64,000 nucleotides of DNA, taken from the NCBI RefSeq assembly GCF_020297055.1, contig NZ_JAIXCQ010000004.1, positions 62,001 to 126,000 on the forward strand, written 5' to 3'. The notes beneath the pieces were generated by a model, which was given only the letters and a program-made list of their open reading frames with translations, ran no database searches and was not told the origin of the DNA. The translations under genes were made by a program, and so were the position numbers. The DNA is from Isoptericola luteus (GTDB lineage: Bacteria; Actinomycetota; Actinomycetes; Actinomycetales; Cellulomonadaceae). Positions 18,816 to 27,607 of the stretch are shown piece by piece (the stretch's first letter is position 1; every line of letters begins with the position of its first letter).

Positions 18816-19132
18816 GGCCCGCACCTCCCCTCGCGCTCCCGCGCCCTCCACGCTACTCCACTTTGCTCCACCGGGCCCGCTCATAGGCCGGGGAGTTCTC
18901 CCCATCGCTCCCCCACCGGTGCCGGGTGGACGCCTCGCGCGGCTCGTGCACCCCCGTCCGCCCCCGTCCGTGGCGGCGGCGCGGGTCGCGCACGGGCAGC
19001 AGATCACCCGCCGGGGACCTGTGACGGAAGGCACATCTGCGGCGGCGGTTCCACTACGCTGCGAGAAGGTCGGTGGGTGACCCCACCACAGGCAGGCCGG
19101 GTCACCGCCCCGGCCCGGCACCCGGAGGACAC
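18816..19132. other. mraZ-moxR divergent intergenic region
   Basis: These 317 nt hold the mraZ leader and the GTGGAG boxes on the left. On the right is the moxR leader, with GGAGG directly before the moxR GTG. A TATGAG on the minus strand (18881-18886) is a possible mraZ -10 but lacks a good -35. Nothing else was recognised. Confidence 0.5.
18846..18871 (-). promoter_or_regulatory. MraZ operator: three GTGGAG boxes
   Basis: On the minus strand GTGGAG occurs three times at exactly 10-bp spacing (18866-18871, 18856-18861, 18846-18851). This matches the architecture of MraZ operators elsewhere: three short TGG-containing direct repeats, one helical turn apart. It indicates autoregulation of the dcw operon. 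Confidence 0.75.
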
Positions 19133-20179
19133 GTGCAGCCCCACATCGATGCGCCGTCGACGCCCACCGCGAGCGGCCCGCTGCGCTCCCAGGACCTCGC
19201 GCGAGGGATCGCGGACCTGGTCGGCACCACCGCGAAGGTGCGCGACGCCGTGGAGTCCGTCGTCGCGGGCCGGGCCGGCCTGGCAGACGTCACCGTCGCC
19301 GTGCTGCTCGCGGAGGGCCACCTCCTCATCGAGGACGTGCCCGGGGTCGGCAAGACCACCCTGGCCAAGGCCCTGGCCCGCAGCATCGACTGCCGGGTGG
19401 GCCGGATCCAGTTCACGCCGGACCTGCTGCCCAGCGACCTCACGGGCGTGAACATCTTCCGGTCGGCGACGCACGACTTCGAGTTCCGGCCTGGGCCCGT
19501 CTTCAACAACGTCGTCATCGGCGACGAGATCAACCGGGCGTCGCCGAAGACTCAGTCCGCGCTCCTGGAGTGCATGGAGGAGGGCCAGACCACGGTCGAC
19601 GGCACCACCTACTCGCTCCCTCGCCCGTTCCTCGTCGTCGCCACGCAGAACCCCGTCGAGATGGAGGGCACCTACCCGCTGCCGGAGGCCCAGCGCGACC
19701 GCTTCACCGCGCGCCTCACCGTCGGATACCCGGATCCGGACGCCGAGATGACCATGCTCGACCGGCAGGAGTCCGCGGACCCGCTGGCGCACCTCGCACC
19801 CGTGACCACCGGCGCCGACATGGCGAGGTTCGCGACGCTGGTGCGCTCCGTGCACGCGGCGCCGGCCGTCAAGCAGTACGTGCTCGACCTGGTGGGGGCC
19901 ACCCGGTCGCACGCCGGGCTCCGGCTCGGCGCCTCGCCGCGTGCCTCGCTCCAGCTCCTGCGGGTGGCCAAGGCGCTCGCCGCCATGTCCGGCCGCGAGC
20001 ATGTGCTGCCGGACGACGTCCAGGGCCTCGCGGTGCCCGTCCTGGCCCACCGCCTCATCCTGAGCACCGAGTCGCGGCTCGCCGGGACGACCGCCGAGGA
20101 CGTCGTGACCGAGATCGTGCAGCGGACCGGCGTCCCCGGCGCCCGCACCGGCATGCCTGTCCGCCCCTTCGGACGCTGA
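19133..20179 (+). CDS. MoxR-type AAA+ ATPase
   Basis: AAA+ ATPase of the MoxR family, thought to act as a chaperone for neighbouring DUF58/vWA-type proteins. The 348 residues show the Walker A GVGKTT (71-76), [15 protein letters not shown], the Walker B-like [24 protein letters not shown], sensor 1 [22 protein letters not shown] and the C-terminal lid with GASPRAS. The GTG at 19133 is preceded by GGAGG and gives a normal-length protein; an upstream GTG at 19073 adds 20 unlikely residues. The DUF58 gene begins 10 nt after its stop, so these form an operon. Confidence 0.93.
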   Translation: MQPHIDAPSTPTASGPLRSQDLARGIADLVGTTAKVRDAVESVVAGRAGLADVTVAVLLAEGHLLIEDVPGVGKTTLAKALARSIDCRVGRIQFTPDLLPSDLTGVNIFRSATHDFEFRPGPVFNNVVIGDEINRASPKTQSALLECMEEGQTTVDGTTYSLPRPFLVVATQNPVEMEGTYPLPEAQRDRFTARLTVGYPDPDAEMTMLDRQESADPLAHLAPVTTGADMARFATLVRSVHAAPAVKQYVLDLVGATRSHAGLRLGASPRASLQLLRVAKALAAMSGREHVLPDDVQGLAVPVLAHRLILSTESRLAGTTAEDVVTEIVQRTGVPGARTGMPVRPFGR

Positions 20180-20189
20180 GGCCGCCGCC

Positions 20190-21563
20190 GTGGTCAGCGA
20201 GACCGCCCCGGGCCCCGGGGCACCGGCGCCCGGCACGACGCCGAGCCCCGCTCGCGCCGCCCTGGGCCGCCTCGCCCGCGTGCGCCTCACCGGCCGCGGG
20301 TACGCGCTGCTGATCTCCGGCGGCGTCCTGGTGCTCGTCGGGATCCTGCTCGAGCTGCCCGACGTCGTCGGCCTCGGGGCCGCCGGGATGCTCGCGGTCG
20401 GGTGCGCCTGGGCCGTGATGGGGGTCCAGCGGCTCGACGCCGGCCGCGGTGCGCTGGTCGTGGCCCGTGAGCTCACCCCCAACCCGGTCGTGCGCGACCG
20501 GTCGACCGCGGTCCGGCTCGTCGTCGGTGCGCGGTCACGCACCGGCGCCGCGTACGAACGGCTCGCCCGCCTGCGGCTGTCCGAGCAGGCCGCGCACGAG
20601 CTGGCCGGGCCGCAGGGCATCCGCGCGCGGGTGACCGCCCACCCGGACCGGATCACGGTCGGCTACACGCTCCACCCCACCCGGCGTGGCCGGTGGCCGC
20701 TCGGCCCTCTCCTGACGACGCGCACGGACGCGTTCGGCCTGGTGCGCACGACGCAGTCGCTCGGCGAGCCGAGCCTCGTCGCGGTGCGACCGCGGACGCT
20801 CCCGCTGCCCACCCGCACCCGCGTGCTGGGCGACGTCGACCACATCGCCACCGGGGCCCGGCTCGCCTCCACCGACGACTCCGTGCTCCGCGAGTACGTC
20901 TCCGGCGACGACCCGCGACGGGTGCACTGGGCGGTCTCCGCGCGCCAGGGCCGGTTGATGGTGCGTGCCGACGAGAGCGCCGGGGTGCGGCCGGTGACCG
21001 TCCTGCTCGACTGCTCCCTCCTGCCGCCCCCGGCCGACAACCGCGGCGGGTCGTGGCCCACGCAGCGCGGGGTGCGCCAGCTCGAGGACGCCGAGCACGC
21101 GGTCGAGCTCGCGGCGTCGGTCGCCGTGTCGTTCCTCGACTCCGGGCACCCGGCGCGGCTCGTGTCCACGGGCGCCGGGGCCACCGGGTTCGCCCCGGGC
21201 GCGCGCACCGGGCGCTCCGCGGTCCTCGACGCCGCGGTCGACCTGCACGGCCACCGCACCGCGGCCGAGGCACAGAGCGCCGTGGCCGCCACCGCCCGGT
21301 CCCTGCGGCTGGGCCGCACCCAGGCGGAGATCACCGTCGCCGTCCTGGCCCCCCTGCCCGACGCCGCGCGCTCCGAGGTCGCGTCGCTCGCGAGCGACGG
21401 CACCTGCTGGGCTGTCGTCGTGGCGCCGTCCGACCCGCGCGGCGGTCTGGACGCCGAGCGGACCGCGACCGACCTGCGGCACGCCGGCTGGCAGGTGGCG
21501 GTCTGCCCTGCCGGCACGCCCGCCGACCGCGCCTGGGCCCTCCTGACGGAGCGGGCCGCATGA
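20190..21563 (+). CDS. DUF58 domain-containing membrane protein
   Basis: A 457-residue protein with two N-terminal membrane helices (about 40-58 and 60-78) and the DUF58 signature REYVSGDDPRRVHWAVSARQGRLMVR near residue 236. This family resembles vWA proteins and nearly always sits with MoxR and a transglutaminase-like protein. It is presumed to form an envelope-associated complex with them; the molecular role is not known. Its stop overlaps the start of the next gene (ATGA). Confidence 0.88.
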   Translation: MVSETAPGPGAPAPGTTPSPARAALGRLARVRLTGRGYALLISGGVLVLVGILLELPDVVGLGAAGMLAVGCAWAVMGVQRLDAGRGALVVARELTPNPVVRDRSTAVRLVVGARSRTGAAYERLARLRLSEQAAHELAGPQGIRARVTAHPDRITVGYTLHPTRRGRWPLGPLLTTRTDAFGLVRTTQSLGEPSLVAVRPRTLPLPTRTRVLGDVDHIATGARLASTDDSVLREYVSGDDPRRVHWAVSARQGRLMVRADESAGVRPVTVLLDCSLLPPPADNRGGSWPTQRGVRQLEDAEHAVELAASVAVSFLDSGHPARLVSTGAGATGFAPGARTGRSAVLDAAVDLHGHRTAAEAQSAVAATARSLRLGRTQAEITVAVLAPLPDAARSEVASLASDGTCWAVVVAPSDPRGGLDAERTATDLRHAGWQVAVCPAGTPADRAWALLTERAA

Positions 21564-23788
21564 TCCCCGCACACTCCGGGCCCGTGGTCCGGACCGTGGC
21601 CTTGGGCCTCCTCGTCGCCGTCGCCGTCGCCGCGTCGATGCTCTCCCTGACCACGATCATCGTGCCGGGGTGGTGGGTACGCGCGGGCCTCGTCGGGATC
21701 GCGCTCGTGACGTGCACGACGATCACCACCCGCGTGCTCGTAGAGCGTCGCCGTCGGGCCCGTCGCGGGGCCGGCGCGACCGAGTCCGGGTCGGTGCTGC
21801 CGACGCTGGCGGGTGCCGTGGTGGCTGCCTGGTTCACCCTCGCGCGGTTCGGGGGCCCGACCGCCGACCTCGCCCTCGTCGTCGGTCCCGCCCACGTCGG
21901 TCGCGCGATCTCGCGGCTCGGCGAGGCCGGTGAGATCGCCCGGTCGGAGGTCGCCCCGGTCACGGGTGCGCTCCCGATCGCCCTCCTGGCGGTGGGCGGC
22001 ACCCTCGGCGTCCTGCTCCTCGCCGACGCTCTCGCGGGCGGGCTGCGCCGACCGGCGGCCGTGGGCCTCCCGCTGCTCGCGCTGTGGGGCCCGCCGCTGG
22101 TGCTCACCGGCGAGGTCAGCTGGGGCGTGTTCGTCGTCACCGTCACCGCGTTGCTGCTGCTGCTCACGCTCGAGGGCCCGGTCGGCGCGCGGGCGCGACG
22201 CTCCGGCGAGCGTCCGCCCGCCCCCGTGCGCCGGGCCGAGCGTTCCCGCGCCCTGGTCACCACCGCCGCGGCCATGACGGTCGCGATCCTCGCCGGCCTC
22301 GTGGGGACGGCCTCGGCCGCCCTGCCCGGCGTGGCCGGCGGCTGGTACCGGGCCTTCACGACCACGGGCGACACGATCCGGCTCGCCGAGGACCTCGACA
22401 TCCTGAGCAGCCTCACCGAGCGGTCGAGCGCCGTGGTCCTGCGGTACGAGGGGTCCGAGGACCTCTCCGTCGGCCCGCTGCGCAGCTACACCGCCACCGC
22501 GTTCGACGGCCGCAGGTGGCAGCGGGGTGCCGAGCGCGACGGCGAGGAGTTCGCCCCCGCCGACGTCCTGTGGCCGGAGGAGCCACCGGCCTCACTCCGG
22601 ACGCAGGAGGTCTCCCTGACCGTCGGCGAGCTCCGGGACGACAAGCTCCCGCTGCCGATCGACCCGCGCACCGTCACCACCGACGAACCGTGGCGCTACG
22701 ACCCGTCGCGCGACGAGGTGATCGGGGCGCGCACCGACCCCGGCGAGTCCTACGTCCTGGGCGTGCGGTCGCGCGACCTGACCCCCGAGGCGCTGCAGGA
22801 CGCGGGCACCGCGGACCTCGACGAGGCCCTGACCCAGATCCCGGACACCGCGCACGCCGACGAGATCGCGCAGACGGCGCGCGACGTCGTCGGCGACGCC
22901 GCGACCGGGTACGACCAGGCCGTCGCCCTGCAGCGCTGGCTGCGTGACGCCGGCCGGTTCACGTACTCCACGACCCTGCCCCGTGGCGGCACCGGCGACC
23001 CGGTGTGGGACTTCCTGCAGCATCGGACCGGCTACTGCATCCAGTTCGCCACGACGATGGTGGTGATGGCCCGGTCCCTCGGGCTGCCCACCCGGATCGC
23101 CGTCGGCTACCTGCCCGGCGAGCGCACCGACGAGACGTCGTGGGAGATCACCGGCGAGGACTCGCACGCCTGGCCGGAGATCTACTTCGAGGGGGCGGGC
23201 TGGGTCCGCTTCGAGCCGACCCCCGCACAGCAGACGGGCGCCGCGCCGCAGTACACGGTCCCGGAGGTCGACGGCGCCGCGGCACCCGTGCCGACCGCCA
23301 ACGAGTTCGACGAGCGGCCGACCGCCGACGCCGCACCGAGCGAGGCGGCCTCGGCGTCCGAGGCCCCGCAGGTCGCCGCGCCGCCCGTGGACGACTCCGT
23401 GCCTGCCTGGGTGTGGGGCGTGACCGCGGCGCTCGGTGCGGGGGTCGTCGCCCTGTTCCTCGTCCTCCTGGCCCGGCGACGGCGCGACACGCCACCGCTC
23501 GACCCCGAGCGCGCCTGGTCCCAGGTGGTGGCGACCCTGGCCGCCGGTGGCGTCCGACTGCCCCCGCCCACGACCTTGCGCCGGGCTCCCGAAGCGATCG
23601 CCGGTAAGGTCGCGGAGCGGTCGGGCCGGCCCGTCGCGGGTGACGTCCTGGACGACCTCGGCGCCCTGGCCGACACCGTGGAGCAGTCCCGCTACGCCCT
23701 GACGCCGGAGCACGTGGACCCGGAGCGGCTCGAGTCGCTCACGAGCTCCGTGACGACTGGGCTCGCCGAGCAGCTCGGCAAGCCCTGA
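21560..23788 (+). CDS. TgpA-like transmembrane transglutaminase-family protein
   Basis: A 742-residue membrane protein. About six hydrophobic segments (residues 10-220) precede an extracellular transglutaminase/protease-like core, then an acidic Ala/Pro linker, one more membrane helix (about 615-635) and a cytoplasmic DUF4129-like tail. Core residues are Cys493 in GYCIQFA and His536 in DSHAWPEIYF. The usual third residue position reads FEPTP (Glu rather than Asp), a variant I associate with actinobacterial members. With moxR and DUF58 it forms the common three-gene unit. The target protein is unknown. Confidence 0.9.
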   Translation: MIPAHSGPVVRTVALGLLVAVAVAASMLSLTTIIVPGWWVRAGLVGIALVTCTTITTRVLVERRRRARRGAGATESGSVLPTLAGAVVAAWFTLARFGGPTADLALVVGPAHVGRAISRLGEAGEIARSEVAPVTGALPIALLAVGGTLGVLLLADALAGGLRRPAAVGLPLLALWGPPLVLTGEVSWGVFVVTVTALLLLLTLEGPVGARARRSGERPPAPVRRAERSRALVTTAAAMTVAILAGLVGTASAALPGVAGGWYRAFTTTGDTIRLAEDLDILSSLTERSSAVVLRYEGSEDLSVGPLRSYTATAFDGRRWQRGAERDGEEFAPADVLWPEEPPASLRTQEVSLTVGELRDDKLPLPIDPRTVTTDEPWRYDPSRDEVIGARTDPGESYVLGVRSRDLTPEALQDAGTADLDEALTQIPDTAHADEIAQTARDVVGDAATGYDQAVALQRWLRDAGRFTYSTTLPRGGTGDPVWDFLQHRTGYCIQFATTMVVMARSLGLPTRIAVGYLPGERTDETSWEITGEDSHAWPEIYFEGAGWVRFEPTPAQQTGAAPQYTVPEVDGAAAPVPTANEFDERPTADAAPSEAASASEAPQVAAPPVDDSVPAWVWGVTAALGAGVVALFLVLLARRRRDTPPLDPERAWSQVVATLAAGGVRLPPPTTLRRAPEAIAGKVAERSGRPVAGDVLDDLGALADTVEQSRYALTPEHVDPERLESLTSSVTTGLAEQLGKP

Positions 23789-23806
23789 GGTCCGAGACCA
23801 CCGCAC

Positions 23807-23844
23807 AGGACGGGCCCCCCGGCATCAGCCGAGGGGCCCGTCCT
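23807..23844. terminator. Bidirectional hairpin between convergent genes
   Basis: Perfect 12-bp stem AGGACGGGCCCC (23807-23818) with GGGGCCCGTCCT (23833-23844) around a 14-nt loop. It lies between the stop of the transglutaminase gene and the stop of the DUF3040 gene. Confidence 0.8.
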
Positions 23845-23883
23845 CATGAGCGGTACGTCACTCGCGCACGAGTGCCGTCGGGG

Positions 23884-24318
23884 TCAGTGGCCCTGCTGAC
23901 GACGACGCTCCCAGCGCTCCTCGAGGCGCGCGATGAATCCGGGCCCCTTGCTGTTCTGCGCGGGACGGGCGGGGGCGGAGGCCGCGGGCCGCGGCGCGCG
24001 GCCGGGCTGCGTCGACGGATCCACCGTCCCGTCCGCCCGGACGACGCCGGCCGGCCCGGACTTGCGGGGTGCGGCGAACGCATAGGCGACGCCGGCGAAC
24101 ATCAGGACGAACCCGGCCACCCCGACCCAGGTCTGCGAGGTCATCGCGCCGACCACGAGCAGGAGCATGCCGACCACGACGCCGACACCGGCCAGGACAT
24201 AGCGCATCGGCGAGCGACGGCGCGCCTGTTGCAGCGTGTTGGCCAGACGAGGGTCGTCGCTGCTCAGCGCGCGCTCCATCTGCTCCAGCACTCGCTGCTC
24301 GTACTCGGACAGAGGCAT
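23884..24318 (-). CDS. DUF3040 domain-containing small membrane protein
   Basis: A 144-residue protein typical of actinobacteria. The N-terminal MPLSEYEQRVLEQMERALSSDDP motif is the DUF3040 hallmark. Two membrane helices (about 39-60 and 63-84) follow, then a Pro/Ala-rich basic tail. The ATG has GGGGGGA upstream. It lies 38 nt downstream of dinB on the same strand; a TAACGT in the gap (24345-24350) may give it its own promoter. The function is unknown. Confidence 0.85.
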   Translation of the reverse strand: MPLSEYEQRVLEQMERALSSDDPRLANTLQQARRRSPMRYVLAGVGVVVGMLLLVVGAMTSQTWVGVAGFVLMFAGVAYAFAAPRKSGPAGVVRADGTVDPSTQPGRAPRPAASAPARPAQNSKGPGFIARLEERWERRRQQGH

Positions 24319-24356
24319 CGAGTCCCCCCGGGTCTCGCGGTGGAACGTTATCCCCC

Positions 24357-25634
24357 TCAGGATAGGCCCGCCGCGCCCGGCGCGGTAGTCGGCGGGTGCT
24401 CCTGCGGCCCCCGGGTCCCCGAGGCGCCCAGTCTGATGGCCGACCGACCGAATTTCTCCCGCACCGCGTCGAGCGTGACCTCCACCTCACGGCGTGCCTC
24501 GCGGCGCGGGTCCAGGGCTTCCTCGAGCGTCGGCTGCTCCGCGAGACCCGCACGTTGTTGCAGGTTCTCGCCGCGGACACCGACCAGCCGCACCGGCAGG
24601 CCGCGCAGGTCGGCGGCGGCCAGCAGCTCGCGCGCGACGAGGAAGATCTCGCGCGCGACGTCCGTGGGCGTGCCGAGCGTCCGCGCGCGCGTCAGTGTCC
24701 GGAAGTCGCTGGTGCGCACCTTGACCGAGACCGTCCGGGCCACGACCCCTTGGTGGCGCATCCGCGCGGCGACGCGGTCGGCCAGCTCGAGCACGCGGTC
24801 CTCGACGGCGCCGAGGTCCCACAGGTCCCGCGCGAAGGTGGTCTCCGCCCCGACGCTGCGCTCCTCGCGGCCCGGCACGACCGGCCGCGGGTCACGACCC
24901 CACGCCAGGTCGTGCAGATGGGCGCCCGCGACGCTCCCGACGGCCGCCTGCAGCGACGGCACGTCGCAGTCGGCGAGCTCGGCGACCGTCGTGACGCCCC
25001 AGCGTGCCAGCGCCGCCTCCGTCTTCTCCCCCACGCCCCACAGCGCCCCCACCGGCAGGGTGCGCAGGAACGAGACGGTGGCGGCCGCCGGGACGAGCAT
25101 GAGCCCGTCGGGCTTCGCGTGGGTCGACGCCAGCTTGGCGACGAACTTGTTCTGCGCGATGCCCACCGAGCAGGTGATGCCGTGCTCGGCGCGCACCCGT
25201 TCGCGCAGGCGCGCGCCGATCTGCGTCGGGCTGCCCAGGCGCCGGCGGGCACCGGACACGTCGAGGAACGCCTCGTCGACCGACACCCGTTCGACGAGCG
25301 CGGTGACCTCGCCGAGCATCTCCATCACCGACTCGGAGACCGAGTGGTAGAGACCGTGCTCGGGCGGCACGACCACCAGGTGGGGGCACAGGCGCAGCGC
25401 GGCGGCCATCGACATGGCCGACCTCACGCCGAACGCCCGCGCCTCATAGGTGGCCGCGAGGACGACGCCTCGCCCCTGGCCGCCCACCACCATGGGCCGC
25501 CCGCGCAGCTCGGGACGGCGGACGAGCTCGCACGACGCGAAGAAGGCGTCCATGTCGACGTGCAGGATCGACGTGCCCGACTCGTCCGAGCCCCAGTCGC
25601 GGAACGCCCCGGCCGCCCGCGGGCCGCGGCTCAC
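24357..25634 (-). CDS. dinB: DNA polymerase IV (Y family)
   Basis: Error-prone translesion polymerase. In 425 residues the palm acidic residues are visible in HVDMDAFFASCE (Asp27) and RVSVDEAFLDVSG (Asp120, Glu121). TYEARAFGVRSAM, the helix-hairpin region LPVGALWGVGEKTEAAL and the little-finger domain with SVGAETTFARDL follow. The C-terminus carries no obvious beta-clamp motif by eye. The GTG at 25634 overlaps the stop of the upstream HEPN gene (GTGA), so expression is coupled, and a LexA-type box precedes that pair. This indicates SOS induction. Confidence 0.95.
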   Translation of the reverse strand: MSRGPRAAGAFRDWGSDESGTSILHVDMDAFFASCELVRRPELRGRPMVVGGQGRGVVLAATYEARAFGVRSAMSMAAALRLCPHLVVVPPEHGLYHSVSESVMEMLGEVTALVERVSVDEAFLDVSGARRRLGSPTQIGARLRERVRAEHGITCSVGIAQNKFVAKLASTHAKPDGLMLVPAAATVSFLRTLPVGALWGVGEKTEAALARWGVTTVAELADCDVPSLQAAVGSVAGAHLHDLAWGRDPRPVVPGREERSVGAETTFARDLWDLGAVEDRVLELADRVAARMRHQGVVARTVSVKVRTSDFRTLTRARTLGTPTDVAREIFLVARELLAAADLRGLPVRLVGVRGENLQQRAGLAEQPTLEEALDPRREARREVEVTLDAVREKFGRSAIRLGASGTRGPQEHPPTTAPGAAGLS

Positions 25635-26167
25635 GACGCCGCCGGCGCGGCGTGCAGTCGCAGGGCGAAACCGCCGTCGGGGTCGACCAGGATCCCCACC
25701 TCGTCGCGGAAGTCCTCCGCGCAGGCGACGAGCTCCGCGGCCCGACGCGCGGTGACCTGCTCCCCGTGCCCCGCCTCGATCGCGACCCGGAGCCGGGCGC
25801 CCGAGGCGAAGTATCCCGCCCACGGCGCGAGGTCCGGCTCGACCCGCGCCAGCATGTCCCACACGGACCGCGCGCCGGTGCGGGGCGAGGGACGGCCGCG
25901 CAGCGCGACCACCGCCGCCGCCGCGCGCAGCGCTGCCAGGTGCCCGTGCTCGAACCGCTCCGCCGGGTCGGACGCGGTCGCCGCCGCGGCGAGCTCGGCG
26001 TCCGAACGGGCCAGGAGCCGGTCGACCTCCGGGTCCGTGCCGCCCCGGGCCGGCGGACCGGCGGGACGGGGGACGCGGTCGTGCGACGGCACCGGGCCCG
26101 GCCCGCGCCGCGCCGCATGGCCCGACCTCGTCCGAGCGGACGTCCCAGTCTTCGTCTCGGCCAGCAT
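25631..26167 (-). CDS. SAV_6107-like HEPN domain protein, coupled to dinB
   Basis: A 178-residue protein whose second half (about 44-175) resembles the SAV_6107-type HEPN domains found next to dinB in actinobacteria. The first 40 residues are basic and disordered. The catalytic R-x4-6-H motif of HEPN RNases is not evident at the usual C-terminal position; an R71-x4-H76 match lies in the first helix and may be chance. The ATG has GGGAGGT a few bases upstream. A perfect LexA-type box lies 42 nt before the start. A role in DNA-damage tolerance with Pol IV is inferred from coupling only. Confidence 0.8.
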   Translation of the reverse strand: MLAETKTGTSARTRSGHAARRGPGPVPSHDRVPRPAGPPARGGTDPEVDRLLARSDAELAAAATASDPAERFEHGHLAALRAAAAVVALRGRPSPRTGARSVWDMLARVEPDLAPWAGYFASGARLRVAIEAGHGEQVTARRAAELVACAEDFRDEVGILVDPDGGFALRLHAAPAAS

Positions 26168-26208
26168 CGCGCACCTCCCGTGCTCCGCGGTCTCCCGCTA
26201 CCCCAGTG

Positions 26209-26224
26209 TCGAACACATGTTCGA
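26209..26224. promoter_or_regulatory. LexA (SOS) box upstream of HEPN-dinB
   Basis: TCGAACACATGTTCGA matches the actinobacterial/Bacillus-type consensus TCGAAC-N4-GTTCGA at all 12 defined positions. It lies 42 nt before the HEPN gene and 73 nt before the divergent spermidine-synthase-like gene. Confidence 0.88.
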
Positions 26225-26296
26225 ACTCTGTCAATCCCCCGGCCGGGACCGCCGCGTCCTGCCGGCGGCGGCCGTCGGGGCGGGGAGACTGGTGCC

Positions 26297-27256
26297 ATGT
26301 CCCGTTCTGGCACCCGCCGACCCGGCGGCCGCAAGGGCCGCGCCGTCCCAGGATCTCGCGAGGCACCGACACTGCCCACGGAGCCCGTCGACATCGACAC
26401 CGGGTCGGCCCGGGTCGAGCGCGACCCCGACCGCCCCGACCTCGTGACGCTGTACGTCAACGACGTCCCGAGCTCCGCGCTGGACCTCGCCGACCCCGGG
26501 TTCCTCTCCTTCGAGTACATGCAGCAGATGGCATCCGTGCTGGACGTGCTGCCGCCCGGGCCGCTCCGGGTCCTGCACCTGGGCGCCGCGGGATGCGCGC
26601 TGCCGCGGTACGTGGCCCACGAGCGGCCAGGGTCGCGCCAGCTCGGGGTGGACGTCGACGCCCGGTTGCTCGAGCTCGTGCGCACCTGGTTCGACCTGCC
26701 GCGCTCGCCCGCGCTCCGGCTGCGCACCGACGACGCGGGCCACGCGCTCGCGGGGCTGCCGCCGGCGTCCTACGACGTGGTGGTCCGTGACGTGTTCGCG
26801 GGTGACCGGACGCCGGCCCACCTCACCGGCGAGGAGTTCTTCGTCGCCGCCCACCGCGTGCTCAGGCCCGGCGGCGTGCTGCTGGCCAACTGCGCCGACC
26901 GGCCCCCGCTGCACCTCGTGCGTCGCGAGCTCGCGGCGCTGGCGGGCGCCTTCGGTGCCGACGCCGCCCGGGACGGGCGTCTCGGGGCGATCGCCGAGCA
27001 CGCGATCCTCAAGGGCCGGCGATACGGCAACGTCGTCCTCGTCGCCCTCCGCGGGCCGGACCAGGACGCACCAGCCGCCGACGACAGCGGCGCGACAGAC
27101 GCCGGAGCGACGGACGGCGGAGCGACGGACGGCGGAGACCTCAAAGACCCCGCCCTGGCACGCGCCCTGCGCAGCCTGGCCGTGCCCGCGCACCTGGTGT
27201 CCGGCGCGGAGCTCGTCCGGTTCGCGAGCCTCACGCCGGCCGGCGTCCGGAGCTAG
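26297..27256 (+). CDS. Spermidine synthase-like SAM-dependent methyltransferase-fold protein
   Basis: A 319-residue protein with the Rossmann-like core of spermidine synthases: RVLHLGAAGCALPRYVAHE (motif I), GVDVDARLLELVR (acidic end of strand 2), SYDVVVRDVFAG (the position of the catalytic DxxxG region) and LRPGGVLLANCAD. The substrate-binding aspartates of true spermidine synthases are not clearly kept, so polyamine synthesis is unproven. An Ala-Thr-Asp-Gly repeat near residue 270 is encoded by two perfect 15-mers. The ATG is preceded by GGGGAG at about 10 nt. It diverges from HEPN-dinB across the LexA box. Confidence 0.82.
   Translation: MSRSGTRRPGGRKGRAVPGSREAPTLPTEPVDIDTGSARVERDPDRPDLVTLYVNDVPSSALDLADPGFLSFEYMQQMASVLDVLPPGPLRVLHLGAAGCALPRYVAHERPGSRQLGVDVDARLLELVRTWFDLPRSPALRLRTDDAGHALAGLPPASYDVVVRDVFAGDRTPAHLTGEEFFVAAHRVLRPGGVLLANCADRPPLHLVRRELAALAGAFGADAARDGRLGAIAEHAILKGRRYGNVVLVALRGPDQDAPAADDSGATDAGATDGGATDGGDLKDPALARALRSLAVPAHLVSGAELVRFASLTPAGVRS
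27105..27134 (+). repeat. 15-bp in-frame repeat
   Basis: Two perfect copies of GAGCGACGGACGGCG inside the spermidine-synthase-like gene, encoding GATDG units in a loop after the core fold. Confidence 0.8.
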
Positions 27257-27261
27257 CTCAC

Positions 27262-27325
27262 CGGCGCTACGGGGCCACGGCGCTACGGTGCCACGGCGCT
27301 ACGGTGCCACGGCGCTACGGTGCCA
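27262..27325. repeat. 16-bp intergenic tandem repeat
   Basis: Four adjacent 16-mers CGGCGCTACGGTGCCA (the first with one change) start six bases after a stop codon. A degenerate fifth copy runs to about 27340. The array ends just before the terminator hairpin. Confidence 0.92.
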
Positions 27326-27356
27326 CGGCGCTGCGGGCTACGGCGCGGCGGGCACG

Positions 27357-27392
27357 ACGAGGGCCGCGGACCTCGCGGTCCGCGGCCCTCGT
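27357..27392. terminator. Bidirectional terminator between convergent genes
   Basis: Perfect 16-bp stem ACGAGGGCCGCGGACC (27357-27372) with its complement at 27377-27392 around the loop TCGC. It separates the spermidine-synthase-like gene from the cold-shock gene. Confidence 0.88.
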
Positions 27393-27403
27393 CCTCGCCG
27401 TCC

Positions 27404-27607
27404 TCAGAGGGGGACGACCTGCTCAGCCTGCGGACCCTTCGGCCCCTGGGTGATCTCGAACTCCACCCGCTGCGCTTCCTCGAGGGTGCGGTAACCCTGC
27501 GTCTGGATCGCCGAGTAGTGCACGAAGACGTCGGCACCGCCGTCGTCCTGGGCGATGAACCCAAAGCCCTTCTCGGAGTTGAACCACTTCACAGAACCCT
27601 GCGCCAT
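27404..27607 (-). CDS. Cold-shock family RNA chaperone
   Basis: A 67-residue single cold-shock domain protein that binds single-stranded RNA and DNA. RNP1 reads KGFGFI and RNP2 reads DVFVHY, as in CspA. The ATG has AAGGA at a six-base distance. A long leader region without genes lies upstream, as is common for csp genes. A strong terminator follows the stop. The exact paralogue (cspA or another) cannot be told from sequence alone. Confidence 0.95.
   Translation of the reverse strand: MAQGSVKWFNSEKGFGFIAQDDGGADVFVHYSAIQTQGYRTLEEAQRVEFEITQGPKGPQAEQVVPL

Noticed and set aside
25940-25957. Catalytic R-x4-H motif in the HEPN protein (R71, H76)
   Set aside because: The match sits in the first helix rather than the C-terminal helix where HEPN RNases carry it, and short motifs occur by chance in an Arg-rich protein.
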